A DNA stretch of 32,852 bases from Pseudomonadota bacterium (GCA_021826035.1 JAKBBE010000024.1:1-32852), one strand, 5' to 3'; positions 7,479 to 15,887 are shown, counted from the first letter of the stretch. Program-made: numbers and translations. The notes: a model not told the origin generated them from the sequence alone.

Positions 7479-10400
7479 TCAGCTGAATGCCTCTTCCGGG
7501 GTCGGTCCCGGGTCGGGATGCTTCGCGATGTATCTCTCGTGCAGCCTGATGAGCAGGTAATAGACCACCGGTGTGGCGATCAGCGAGAGCAGCACGGAGA
7601 AGCACAGCGCGCCGATCACGGTGATGCCGAGGGGCTGCAGCATCTGTGCGCCGGCACCGGCGCCGTAGGCGAGCGGCACCATGCCGAGCGCCGCGGCGAG
7701 CGAGGTCATGAGGACGGGCCGGAGCCTGCGATGACCGGCACGTACCAGCGCCTCGACGAGTTCCACGCCCTCGGAGCGCAGCTGCCGGCAATAGTCGAGC
7801 ACCAGAATGCCGTTCTTCGCGACGATGCCGACGCCGATGATCGCGCCCAAGTAGGACACGATATTCAAGGTGATGCCGCTCACCCAGAGCCCCACCATTG
7901 CTCCGAAGAGCGCGAGTACCGCGCCGAAGACGATCGCGATCGGCTCGTGGAAGGAGCGGAATTCGATCACCAGTACCGTGAAGACGAGCAGAATGGCGGC
8001 GAGCAGCACGACCATGAGGTTCTGGAACGACCGCTGCTGCAGCCGGTAGAGTCCGGCGTACTGGACGCTCCCGGGCGGAAGCCAGTGGTCCTTGGCGAGC
8101 GTCGCGCGTACCTCGCGCATGGCGGTGCCGAGGTCGACGCCCTGCAACCGCGCCGAGACGATGTCGTCCTGGCGCAGATTGTCGCGATTCAACTCCACCT
8201 CATTGGGCCGCTCCTGCACGGTCGCCACCTGACTGAGCCGCACGATCGCGCCCGTCGGTGTGCGCAGCGGCAGTTCATCCAATTCGGAGAACCGGTCGAC
8301 GCTGCTTGGGGCGGCGAGCACCCGCACGTCGACGACCCGATCGCCGTGCAGCACATACGAGGAAGTGCTGCCGAGCAGGGCGTTCTTGACCGCGTCCGCG
8401 ATGTCCTGCGCGGTCAGCCCGAAGCGCTCGGCTTGTGCGCGGCGCACCCGCAAGTCGATGGTGGGTCCGCTGACCACCAGGCCATCGAAGGTATCGACCA
8501 GGCCCGGGATCTTCTTGATCTGCGCCTCCACCCGCGGTGCGGTCTTCTCGAGCCAGCCGAGGTCCGGGGAGAAGAGTCGGATCTCGACGGGGTAGGGTGC
8601 AAGCTGCAGGTCGCCGACGAGATCTGTGAGAAACCCCTTGAAGTCCCAGCGGATCATGGGGAAGCGCTGGTCGAACTCGGCGCGCAGGCGATCGAGCACC
8701 TGCTCGGTGGTGTGCTTGCGGTCTGGCTTGAGCTTGATCAGGAAGCTGCCGACATTGGGCTCGGCGAGAAAGGGGCCAAGCTGTGTGCCGAGCCGGCGCG
8801 AATACGCCTGCACGTCGGGATCGGCGCGGATGAGCCGCTCGGCCTCATCGAGTTCCCGCGAGGCCTCCGCGAGGCTCGTGCCCGGGAGCGCCGCGAAGTC
8901 AATATTGAAGCCGCCCTCGTCGAATTGCGGCAGAAAGCCCGTCTGCAACTGCCCGTAGATCAAGATCGCGCCCACTGCGATCGCGGCGCAGGCGAGCAGC
9001 GTCAGCCCGGCATGCCGCAGGGACCAGCGCACGGCACCTTCGTACGTCCTGAGGATGGGTCTCAAGATGAAGCCGCCTTCCTCACCGACCTGCTTGCCGC
9101 CGCGAATCAGCCAAGCGGCCAGCGACGGGGTCAGCGTCATCGCGAGCAGCAGCGACACGAGGAGCGAGACCACCATGGTCATTCCGAGGGCGCGGAAGAA
9201 CACCCCGGCGAGCCCTGGCAGGTACATGAGGGGCAGGAATACCACGACGGGGGTGAGCGTCGAACCGATGAGCGCCGTCAGGATCTCGCCCATGGCCTCC
9301 TGGATCCCCGCGAGGCGCGGGCCGCCGAGGGCCAGGCGGTGGCACATCGCCTCGACCACGATAATGGCGTTGTCGATGATGAGGCCGATCGAGGCGGCGA
9401 TCCCGCCGAGCGTCATCATGTTGAAGCTCATGCCGGCGAGCTTCATCGCGACGAAGGTGATGAGCACTGAGATCGGGATGGTGACGATCGCCGTCCAGAC
9501 GCTGCCCCAGTTCCTGAGGAACAGATACAGGATGACGGCCGAGAGGACTAGTCCGAAAATGACCGCGTCCCAGACGTTGCTGATGGAGGAGCGCACGAAC
9601 GAGGACTGGTCGTAGAAGAACCCGAGGTGCATGTCGGGCGGCAGCTCGCGGTGCAGCAGCTGCAATTTCGCCTGCAGCGCTTTCGCGATGGCGGGCGTGC
9701 TGGCGTTCGTGTGGCTCTCGATGTCGAACAGCACCGCGGGATGGCCCTGGGCGGTGATGTTCGTATAGGCCGGCGCCGGTCCGCGCACGATGCGCGCCAC
9801 ATCGCGCACGCGGATCGGATGGCCGCCGCGGTCGGCGATCACCACGTCACCGATCTGATTGGCCGAACACACCCGGCCGTCGACCGTCGTCAGGTACAGC
9901 CGATAGTTCTGCGGCAGGAACCCGGCGGAGGCCACCATGTTGTTGCGCCCGAGGGCGGCGGTCACATCCTGCAGCGCGAGATGGGCAGCCTGGAGCTTCA
10001 ACGGATCGACCACCACGTGGTACTCCGGCACCCGGCCGCCGACGATCTCCACTCTGGATACGCCGGGGATCTGCAGAAAGAGCGGCTTGATGGTGTAGGT
10101 GGCGGTATTCCACAGATCCATGAGGTTGTGGTTGCTCGCCGTCAGGCTGATGCCGATGATCGGGTAGCTGAGTGAGAACCCGACGCGCTCAGCGCTGGTG
10201 ACCGCCGTGGGCGGCAGCTCGCTGCGCATCTCGGAGAGCCGCCCGAGCACGTAGAGCTCCGCGCGGTGCATGTCCGTGCCCCAGGCGAACTTTACGTTGA
10301 CGATCGCTGATCCCCGGGTGGTGGTGGAGAGCACCGAGGTCACACCCGGAATGCTCTTCAGGGACTGCTCGACCGGGCGTGTGATCGTCGCCATCATCTG

Positions 10401-10601
10401 ATCGGCCGGCATGATGCCATTGCCGATGTTGACGACGATGCGCGGAAAGGCCGTGGCCGGAAACACCGACGAGGGGGTCTTCAGTGCCGCGAATACTCCC
10501 GCGGCGCAGAGCACGACCGCGATGAAGGCGATGGCGATGGTGTGCCGAATTGCGAACCGGCCCAAGGGCGAGCCCGTGCTTGCGGGTGCAGGGGTACTCA
10601 T
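7479..10601 (-). CDS. RND efflux permease of the ECF-linked tripartite pump
   Basis: Full-length 1,040-residue RND permease, the expected size for a 12-TM proton-driven exporter. Landmarks: N-terminal TM1 (TIAIAFIAVVLCAAGVFAAL), two large periplasmic loops, TM4 region near residue 410 (ASIGLIIDNAIIVVE) and C-terminal GVGIVAKNGILVLDYCR. In TM4 the Asp and Glu of the relay are kept, but the extra acidic residue seen two turns earlier in CzcA/CnrA is replaced by Ala/Ser, more like CusA. It is the last gene of the outer-membrane factor-adaptor-RND operon and overlaps the adaptor by 4 bp (ATGA). The order matches cnrCBA and the divergent operon is CnrYXH-like, favouring Ni/Co, but TM4 leaves the substrate open. 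Confidence 0.93.
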   Translation of the reverse strand: MSTPAPASTGSPLGRFAIRHTIAIAFIAVVLCAAGVFAALKTPSSVFPATAFPRIVVNIGNGIMPADQMMATITRPVEQSLKSIPGVTSVLSTTTRGSAIVNVKFAWGTDMHRAELYVLGRLSEMRSELPPTAVTSAERVGFSLSYPIIGISLTASNHNLMDLWNTATYTIKPLFLQIPGVSRVEIVGGRVPEYHVVVDPLKLQAAHLALQDVTAALGRNNMVASAGFLPQNYRLYLTTVDGRVCSANQIGDVVIADRGGHPIRVRDVARIVRGPAPAYTNITAQGHPAVLFDIESHTNASTPAIAKALQAKLQLLHRELPPDMHLGFFYDQSSFVRSSISNVWDAVIFGLVLSAVILYLFLRNWGSVWTAIVTIPISVLITFVAMKLAGMSFNMMTLGGIAASIGLIIDNAIIVVEAMCHRLALGGPRLAGIQEAMGEILTALIGSTLTPVVVFLPLMYLPGLAGVFFRALGMTMVVSLLVSLLLAMTLTPSLAAWLIRGGKQVGEEGGFILRPILRTYEGAVRWSLRHAGLTLLACAAIAVGAILIYGQLQTGFLPQFDEGGFNIDFAALPGTSLAEASRELDEAERLIRADPDVQAYSRRLGTQLGPFLAEPNVGSFLIKLKPDRKHTTEQVLDRLRAEFDQRFPMIRWDFKGFLTDLVGDLQLAPYPVEIRLFSPDLGWLEKTAPRVEAQIKKIPGLVDTFDGLVVSGPTIDLRVRRAQAERFGLTAQDIADAVKNALLGSTSSYVLHGDRVVDVRVLAAPSSVDRFSELDELPLRTPTGAIVRLSQVATVQERPNEVELNRDNLRQDDIVSARLQGVDLGTAMREVRATLAKDHWLPPGSVQYAGLYRLQQRSFQNLMVVLLAAILLVFTVLVIEFRSFHEPIAIVFGAVLALFGAMVGLWVSGITLNIVSYLGAIIGVGIVAKNGILVLDYCRQLRSEGVELVEALVRAGHRRLRPVLMTSLAAALGMVPLAYGAGAGAQMLQPLGITVIGALCFSVLLSLIATPVVYYLLIRLHERYIAKHPDPGPTPEEAFS

Positions 10602-11662
10602 TCGTTGGGACCATCCGTTGAGAGCGGTGAGGCGGCCTGGCCGCTCAAGGGGTCGACGATCTGGATCGCGGTCCGGTCCGGCAAGCCATACGCGCCCGCG
10701 GTCACGACGCGAGTGCCGGCCCGCAGGCCCGGACCGGTCACCGCCACCCAGCCGCCTTCCCGCAGACCGGCTTCCACGGGAACGCGGATCGCCTCGCTGC
10801 CGCGCACGATGGAGAGGACGCTGCGGCCGCCTACGATGTTGCCGATCACGCTCTCGCTCGGCGCGGCCAGCGCGTTGGGCTCAGTCTTCGTCACGACACG
10901 CAGGTGAACATACTGGCCCGGCCGAAGACCGCTTTTGGCCGGCAAGCTCCCCCAGGCCATCACGGTTCCATCGTTCGCGCTGACGGTCGGGCTGACATAG
11001 GCGAGCGTGGTTGAGATCGGCGTGGCGCCCAGCACCTGCAAGGGTTCTCCGGGCGCGAGTTGCGAAGCGTCAGCTTCGGGAATGTCCGTCCGTACGACGA
11101 GGCGGTCGACGTCGATCACCTCGGCGAGTACGGTGCTCGCATCCACCGCGGCACCGGGTTTCACGTTGACGCTGACGAGGGTCCCGCTGAGTGGGGCTGT
11201 GACGCGCAGCAGCGCAAGTTGCGCCTGTGCGCTCTGCAGCGCCTTCAGCGAAGCGTTGTGCTCCGCGTACAGCCGCTTCAGCCGGGTCACCTCCTGTTCC
11301 GCGTAGCTTTCGGTCATTGTGCTGGAATTCAGCTCCATAAGCAGCTGGCCGCGCTTGACCCGCTCCCCGGCGGCAATGGCCACTTGGGTCACGACTCCGC
11401 TGACGGGTGCGGCGACCGCCGCGGCGGCTGCGGGGCGCTGCGGTGTTGCCGGTGCCGGCTCCACCACGCCGTAGCCGTCTACGTAGCGGTGCAGGGTCAT
11501 GCGCCTCAACTCACCGACTTGAACGGTGATTCTGGGAGCCTTGGGCGCATCGGTTCGCTCAGCGGCCGCAGAACTCCCGTCAGGCGAGCTGAGGAGCGCG
11601 AATGCGCCTAGCGCGAGCGCCAAGGCGGCGATGCCGCCGGTGATCAATGTGCGGGATTTCAT
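10598..11662 (-). CDS. RND periplasmic adaptor (membrane-fusion protein)
   Basis: Adaptor of 354 residues linking the RND permease to its outer-membrane channel. It has an N-terminal membrane anchor/signal (LITGGIAALALALGAFALL), a lipoyl/barrel-sandwich half (VAAPVSGVVTQVAIAAGERV then KRGQLLMEL), a short alpha-hairpin (about 115-150), the second lipoyl half (LLRVTAPLSGTLVSVNVKPG) and a beta-barrel and membrane-proximal region (GLRPGQYVHLRVV, GLRAGTRVVTAGAYGL). The stop codon of the upstream channel gene and this start overlap by 4 bp, as does this stop with the permease start, so the three genes should be translationally coupled. No His-rich metal tail is seen. Confidence 0.9.
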   Translation of the reverse strand: MKSRTLITGGIAALALALGAFALLSSPDGSSAAAERTDAPKAPRITVQVGELRRMTLHRYVDGYGVVEPAPATPQRPAAAAAVAAPVSGVVTQVAIAAGERVKRGQLLMELNSSTMTESYAEQEVTRLKRLYAEHNASLKALQSAQAQLALLRVTAPLSGTLVSVNVKPGAAVDASTVLAEVIDVDRLVVRTDIPEADASQLAPGEPLQVLGATPISTTLAYVSPTVSANDGTVMAWGSLPAKSGLRPGQYVHLRVVTKTEPNALAAPSESVIGNIVGGRSVLSIVRGSEAIRVPVEAGLREGGWVAVTGPGLRAGTRVVTAGAYGLPDRTAIQIVDPLSGQAASPLSTDGPNE

Positions 11663-13071
11663 GGGCGTGTAGGGATGTTCTGTGTGGATTGCAACTGGGA
11701 GGGACGCAGGGTGAGCGGGCTTTGCACCGCGTCCTGCAACGCGCCGAGCGCCTGCTGAGCGGCAAGTCGCGTGACGAGCTGATTCTGCGCCCCGGCATAG
11801 AAGGCCACCTCGGCGTTGGCGAGGTCGAGCGGCTGCAGCTCTCCGGCGCTGACTTGCGCGCGTATGGACTCAAGTTGGCGCGTCAGGCTCGCGAGCAACG
11901 ACTCGGCCGTCCTCACCTGCCCGAGTGTCGAGCGGTATGCGGCGAGCGTGCCGTCAATCTGTGTCACGGCCGCCGACTGCACCCCGAGGAACCGCGCGGC
12001 CGCCAGGCGGCGCCGGGCTCTCGCTTGGGCGATGGGACCCTGGTTCTGATTGAGGACGGGCAACGTCAGGCTGAGGCCGAGCTGCCATTCGCGATCGCCG
12101 GCGAGCTGCGAGTTCCAGGCATAGCCCGGGCCGAGGGCGATGTTGGGCCACTGGCGCGCGATCTCGAGCTTCAGGGCCGATTGGCTGGCCGCATACTGCG
12201 CGAGGGCGGCCCGCACATCGGCGCGGCCGAGCAACGCCTGCTGCCGCACCGCCGGCCGGGTGAGATCGCGCGGGAACCGCTTGAATCCGGCGAATGAGAG
12301 ATGCACTCCCCGCAATGCGCTCACCGGTACCCCGATCGCGCCGGCGAGCGCGATGCGCGCCTCGCGAATCCGGCCCTGCTGCGCCTGCTGGGCGAGGGTC
12401 GCATTGTCGAGCGCGATCCGCGCGCGGGTGACATCGTAGCTCGACACCACGCCGGCTCTGAATTGGCCTTCGAGCAGGTTGAAGACCCGCTGTAGCGCGG
12501 ACACCTGCCGGGCCAAGAGCGATTCGGTCTGCCGCGCCGTATAAAGCGCGAGCAATGCGCTGCGCAGACGGCTGCGTACGCCCCAGACTGTTCCGACGAG
12601 ATCCCAGCGTGCGGCGGCCGCGAGGTGGCGCGCCTCGGCCATACGATCGCCGCGCCGGCCGGCAGTCTCGATCGGCCAGTCGAGGGCGACCGGCACGATC
12701 CAGGGACTCGGCACGGCCGGAACCCCGGAGTCGTATCCCGGGGTCAGCGAAAGAGACGGGTTCGGACGCTCGCGGGCCGTGACCCGTGCGGCCTGGGCCG
12801 CGAGCAGCTGGGCGCGAGCAGCGGCGAGCGCGGGCTGGTAGTAAAAGGCGGCCAGGGTCAACGCCTTGAGATTCCAGGGCCGCCCGCGAGCCGGCAAGTC
12901 GATATGATTGCTCGCCAGGAACTTCCCGAGCCCCGGATTGGCGAGCGAGCGGCTGTCATAGCTCGCGAGCGATCCGGCGGGGGAGATGGGCCGCGGCTGG
13001 AAGGTGGCGCAGCCGGAGAGAAGCCCCAAGGCGAGCAGCCACAGGCGCCGCGTTCTGAAGGCAGTGGGCAT
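11659..13071 (-). CDS. TolC-type outer-membrane efflux lipoprotein
   Basis: Outer-membrane factor of about 470 residues, first gene of the efflux operon. ATG 13071 gives a lipoprotein signal with lipobox LLSG-Cys (LWLLALGLLSGCATF). Upstream GTG 13113 and ATG 13095 are in frame but fall on or next to the predicted promoter. The body shows the two OEP repeats of long amphipathic helices (ALAAARAQLLAAQAARVTAR; SYDVTRARIALDNATLAQQ; LDLANAEVAFYAGAQNQLV) and the NPSLSLTPGY strand motif. It would form the trimeric exit duct. Divergent from the anti-sigma/sensor/ECF operon, 134 bp apart. Confidence 0.9.
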   Translation of the reverse strand: MPTAFRTRRLWLLALGLLSGCATFQPRPISPAGSLASYDSRSLANPGLGKFLASNHIDLPARGRPWNLKALTLAAFYYQPALAAARAQLLAAQAARVTARERPNPSLSLTPGYDSGVPAVPSPWIVPVALDWPIETAGRRGDRMAEARHLAAAARWDLVGTVWGVRSRLRSALLALYTARQTESLLARQVSALQRVFNLLEGQFRAGVVSSYDVTRARIALDNATLAQQAQQGRIREARIALAGAIGVPVSALRGVHLSFAGFKRFPRDLTRPAVRQQALLGRADVRAALAQYAASQSALKLEIARQWPNIALGPGYAWNSQLAGDREWQLGLSLTLPVLNQNQGPIAQARARRRLAAARFLGVQSAAVTQIDGTLAAYRSTLGQVRTAESLLASLTRQLESIRAQVSAGELQPLDLANAEVAFYAGAQNQLVTRLAAQQALGALQDAVQSPLTLRPSQLQSTQNIPTRP

Positions 13072-13102
13072 GGATTTGGCGCTTATCGGGATCATTAAGA
13101 TG

Positions 13103-13131
13103 GTAATACGCACGAGAATGCGCTACCCCTC
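13103..13131 (-). promoter_or_regulatory. Candidate ECF-dependent promoter of the efflux operon
   Basis: Read on the minus strand, GAGGG (13131-13127) is followed after 13 bases by GTGCGTATTAC (13113-13103). The same two blocks with the same 13-base spacing occur on the opposite strand at 13158-13186 before the ECF operon, while the bases between differ. Conserved blocks at fixed spacing before both divergent operons are what a shared alternative sigma factor would leave. A start site about 25 bases before ATG 13071 is implied. Not experimentally known here. Confidence 0.55.
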
Positions 13132-13157
13132 TCGAGACCCGATAATCAATCCGCCGC

Positions 13158-13186
13158 GAGGGTTGCGCGGCTCGTGTGCGTATTAC
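13158..13186 (+). promoter_or_regulatory. Candidate ECF-dependent promoter of the anti-sigma/sensor/sigma operon
   Basis: GAGGG (13158-13162), 13 bases, then GTGCGTATTAC (13176-13186), matching the minus-strand promoter block at 13103-13131. The second block forms an exact 11-bp inverted repeat with its partner across 62 bp. A ribosome-binding AGAGGA follows about 8 bases before the ATG at 13206. This would make the ECF operon autoregulated, as CnrH does in Cupriavidus. Confidence 0.55.
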
Positions 13187-13205
13187 GCCATAGAGGAAAA
13201 CTGAT

Positions 13206-13484
13206 ATGATCGAGCGAGACATCCGAGCCCTCGCCGCCCGCGAAACCGATCACCCGCTGGAACGGCTCGAGGCCGACATCTGGGCGAGAGTGGCGGTGCG
13301 TGAGGAGGGCAGGCGACGATCGGCACGCCTTCTCGTCCTGCAGGTGACGCTCCTTGGCATTGCCTTCAGCGTAAGCGCCCTTGCCGGGTATCAGGCACGG
13401 CCGGCAAAGAGCTCCGAGCTGAGCGTCTTTTCTACGCATACGCCCATGAACCCCTCGACGCTGTTGGCCGAGGGCAACCCTTGA
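13206..13484 (+). CDS. cnrY: CnrY-like small membrane anti-sigma factor
   Basis: 92-residue protein with a charged cytoplasmic N-terminus (MIERDIRALAARETDHPLER..), one TM helix at about 41-62 (LLVLQVTLLGIAFSVSALAG) and a short periplasmic tail. Size, topology and position (first of three overlapping genes ahead of a CnrX-like sensor and an ECF sigma factor) match CnrY, which holds CnrH at the membrane until CnrX senses metal. Sequence similarity to CnrY itself is weak by eye, so the call leans on topology and context. AGAGGA precedes the ATG; the stop overlaps the next start by 4 bp (TTGA). Confidence 0.7.
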   Translation: MIERDIRALAARETDHPLERLEADIWARVAVREEGRRRSARLLVLQVTLLGIAFSVSALAGYQARPAKSSELSVFSTHTPMNPSTLLAEGNP

Positions 13485-13924
13485 CGAGCCTTACGCGCAC
13501 GGCGCTGGCGGTTCTGGCGCTTACGATCCTCGCCGCGGGGGCGGGCGGCTGGCTTGGGGTGCATTACGGATTGGCGGCGAGCCGCTCGCCGACGAGCCTC
13601 AATCGGCTCCTGCACCATGAGCTTCATCTGACCGCTGATCAGAAGCGGCAGCTCGCGGTGCTGGAAGCCCGCTACGACGCACGCCGCAAATTGCTGGAGG
13701 CTCAGGCGCGCCAGGCCAACCGCGAGCTCGCCGCCGCCCTTCTCGCCAGTCACGAGTACGGGCCCCAGGATGAGCACGCGATCGACGACCTCCATGTCGC
13801 CATGAAGGCGCTGCAGGTCGCCACGGTCAAGCACCTGCTCGCCATGCGCGCGGTGCTGACGCCGGCGCAGGCAGCGAAGTTCGATAAAACCGTCGCCGCA
13901 GCGCTCGACTCGGGCCGGCGGTGA
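13481..13924 (+). CDS. cnrX: CnrX-type periplasmic metal sensor
   Basis: 147-residue membrane-anchored sensor: one TM helix (residues 8-30) then a four-helix periplasmic domain. Known CnrX from Cupriavidus binds Ni/Co through HxxxH, a Glu and HxxxM. The same pattern is here: H45-HEL-H49, E62 in VLEARYDARR, and H118-LLA-M122 followed by RAVLTPAQ, like the end of CnrX. The start is TTG 13481, overlapping the anti-sigma stop by 4 bp; its own stop overlaps the sigma start by 4 bp. It should relay periplasmic metal to the anti-sigma factor. Family call strong; the exact metal (Ni, Co, perhaps Zn) is inference. Confidence 0.85.
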   Translation: MTSLTRTALAVLALTILAAGAGGWLGVHYGLAASRSPTSLNRLLHHELHLTADQKRQLAVLEARYDARRKLLEAQARQANRELAAALLASHEYGPQDEHAIDDLHVAMKALQVATVKHLLAMRAVLTPAQAAKFDKTVAAALDSGRR

Positions 13925-14514
13925 CCGACGGTCAGGACGAGGACGAGCGGCAACTCGCGGCGGCCGCCCGGGCCGGGAGGCGCGCAGCGTTCGATGAACT
14001 GGTTCGGCGGGAGAAGGGGCCGCTCTATCGATTCGTGCGCCGATACGTCGGTAACGCGGACGATGCCTACGACATCGTTCAGGATGCGTTCGTCTCCGCG
14101 TGGCTGGCCCTCGAGCGCTACGACAGCCGGCAGCCGTTCGCATTCTGGTTGCGCGCGATAGCGCTCAACAAGTGCCGCGATCACGGCAGGCGACAGTCGG
14201 TGCGCCGCCGGATCCTGATGTTGCTCTCCTTCGCCTCCGGGTCGGCGGGAGAAGCGGAGCTGGATGCGCCGGAGCAGCCGGAAGCCGACGAGGAGAGGCG
14301 GCTTCGCCGCCTCGATCAGGCCATCTCCGCCCTGCCAAAGCAGTACAAAGAACCGCTGCTGCTCACCACCGTCAGCGGCCTGACACAGCAGCAGACGGCC
14401 GAGCAGCTCGGGACGAGCACCAAGGCGATCGAGATGCGCATCCGGCGCGCGAAGAGGAGTCTCGCCCTGGCGCTTTCGGATGCGGCCGCTGACGAAGGCC
14501 GAGGCGAAGAGTAG
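13921..14514 (+). CDS. cnrH: ECF sigma factor, CnrH-like
   Basis: 197-residue ECF sigma-70 factor. Region 2 is at about residues 20-95 (FDELVRREKGPLYRFVRRYV, then ADDAYDIVQDAFVSAWLAL and FAFWLRAIALNKCRDHGRR) and region 4 at about 130-185 (LDQAISALPKQYKEPLLLT, then GLTQQQTAEQLGTSTKAIEM). GTG start overlapping the sensor stop by 4 bp. Third gene of the anti-sigma, sensor, sigma order (Y-X-H) known from cnr/ncc loci. It probably directs RNA polymerase to the two matched promoter elements at 13103-13131 and 13158-13186. In C. metallidurans cnrYXH and cnrCBA run in the same direction; here they diverge. Confidence 0.88.
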   Translation: MTDGQDEDERQLAAAARAGRRAAFDELVRREKGPLYRFVRRYVGNADDAYDIVQDAFVSAWLALERYDSRQPFAFWLRAIALNKCRDHGRRQSVRRRILMLLSFASGSAGEAELDAPEQPEADEERRLRRLDQAISALPKQYKEPLLLTTVSGLTQQQTAEQLGTSTKAIEMRIRRAKRSLALALSDAAADEGRGEE

Positions 14515-14708
14515 CGGATACTGCCTTCTCCTTACCCGACAGTAGGGATTGCCGGCTCAGGTCAACCGGGGGCGGAGGAGGCCGCTGAACGGTCGATCCC
14601 GCGATGGCGACATGGAATCGTGATCGTGATCCACACAGGGTTTTGCATGGCGTTAGAATTACGGGCCGCGGGCGCGGTCCGGGGTTTTGTATCGACGGAG
14701 ATGAAGTG

Positions 14709-14981
14709 ATGGCGGATGAACACGATGGCGCTGCACGGCCGATGTCTGTCCGCAAAACAGCAGCGTGGCCGGGTTTGCCGTAACGCTGGCGGCATTGCTC
14801 GGGCTTTTTGCCGGTGGCTCCTGGGTCTACACCCACGTGGTGGGAAGGCTCTTCCTTCAAGCACAAAGTGGAGTTGCTCTACTCTTGCCGTTCCCCGCTG
14901 CCTCAGCGCGAAGAGATTGATAACCTCATCTCCCCGGCCCAGGCGCTTCTCCTCCAGGAGCCGGGAGTCATAAAGGCCTGA
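14709..14981 (+). pseudogene. Possible frameshifted small membrane-protein gene
   Basis: After a GGAG box (about 14697) ATG 14709 opens MADEHDGAARPMSVRKTA, which stops early. Shifting frame gives a TM-like segment (VAGFAVTLAALLGLFAGGSW then VYTHVVG). A third frame gives KVELLYSCRSPLPQREEIDN then LISPAQALLLQEPGVIKA and TGA at 14979. Read together this is a plausible single-TM protein of about 90 residues with two frameshifts. I do not recognise the family. It may equally be chance. Confidence 0.25.
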
Positions 14982-15496
14982 TCTCATTTGCTCGGCCGCA
15001 GAGGCGGGCTCAAGAATTTCCGTCTTCAGTGCCTGTTTATCTTGACTGCAAGAGCTGCGCCGCCTCTTCATCTTCATCGCGCTCCTCGCGGCTGGACAGT
15101 GTTGGGCACAACCCGCCCCCGGGAGCCGCGCAGCTGCCGCCTCCGGAACTCCGAATTCTTCGGTTGGGTCGATACATAGGAATCCCGCAGCCGGGCAATT
15201 GCATGGGCCGCCGCCTCGCTGATGTCGAGGGTCTGCACCGGCATTCATTGTCGGGATGCATCCGAATGCCGCGCGGCGAGCGCTCTTCTGCTTGGCCGCC
15301 ACGGCGCGGTCCATTGATCGCTCGGTGTGCTCCAGCGCTTGAGGGAGGCGGGCGGTGTCCTACGCTCTCATTCCCGGGTACGTTATGGCAACTGGGGTTC
15401 CGCGCACCTCCGATGTCTCCAAAATGAGACGGCGGTCTCGGAGATCGCGGAAGTGGTGCGCAAAACTCTCAAAAATAATCGCCGGGGAATCATTGC
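14982..15496. other. Intergenic stretch, no convincing gene
   Basis: About 515 bp between the decayed small gene and the hypothetical gene at 15497. Short open frames exist on both strands but none has a good start, ribosome site and protein-like composition. A nested hairpin at 15408-15443 is the only structure seen. Confidence 0.5.
15408..15443 (+). promoter_or_regulatory. Nested, mutually exclusive hairpins upstream of the hypothetical/EAL genes
   Basis: CTCCGA (15408-15413) pairs with TCGGAG (15438-15443). Inside, GAGAC (15426-15430) can pair either with GTCTC at 15415-15419 or with GTCTC at 15435-15439. Two exclusive stems sharing one strand resemble an attenuator or leader switch. It lies 54 bp before the next start codon. 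Function unknown; chance cannot be excluded in GC-rich DNA. Confidence 0.3.
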
Positions 15497-15853
15497 GTGA
15501 TCCGATCGAGGACAGCGACGGAGGACTCAGCTATCCCGAAGCTCACGGCTGCCGTGCGCTATCTCGAGGAACAGTTGAGCGCGAGCGGTGTCAAACTCCT
15601 TCCGTCGAGAGAATGCCTGAAGGATCTTGCGCTCGATGCGATCGATGCAACCCGTCGAACTCAGCGGCAGGGCGAGTCCTACATCACGTGTGTCTGCCGG
15701 CATCTGGACGCGAGAGTGCGGTTCATCATCCTATGGACGAGTACTGACGAAGCGTTTGATCAGGCGGTCTGGCGCGAGCTGGCCGGGATCGCCCGCAAGC
15801 ACGCATTGCCGCGCCCATGGAGCTCGCAGTGCAATTCTCCAGCGAGGCGATGA
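15497..15853 (+). CDS. Hypothetical protein upstream of the EAL gene
   Basis: 118-residue open frame from GTG 15497. Its middle is protein-like: AAVRYLEEQLSASGVKLL, LALDAIDATRRTQRQGESY, VRFIILWTSTDEAFDQAVW, suggesting an alpha/beta fold. No signal peptide, TM segment or known motif is seen. The ribosome site is weak (GGGG about 12 bases upstream). It ends 34 bp before the start of the GGDEF-EAL gene, so cotranscription is likely. I do not recognise the family; a partner or input module for the cyclic-di-GMP protein is inference. Confidence 0.45.
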   Translation: MIRSRTATEDSAIPKLTAAVRYLEEQLSASGVKLLPSRECLKDLALDAIDATRRTQRQGESYITCVCRHLDARVRFIILWTSTDEAFDQAVWRELAGIARKHALPRPWSSQCNSPARR

Positions 15854-15887
15854 GCTCGTTTTCGCTGCGTCGGAAATAGGAGGGCTC

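Noticed and set aside
7464..9470. 668-codon open frame on the plus strand opposite the RND permease
   Set aside because: Product is rich in His, Asp, Glu, Arg and Gln with no domain; it is the antisense shadow of a well-supported permease in GC-rich DNA.
15046..15225. Signal-peptide-like stretch RLFIFIALLAAGQCWAQPAP
   Set aside because: No ATG, GTG or TTG start in frame; only CTG codons precede it after a stop.
15627..15887. 87-codon N-terminal extension of the EAL protein
   Set aside because: Overlaps the hypothetical gene in another frame, is Ser/Arg-rich, and a strong AGGAGG stands before ATG 15888.
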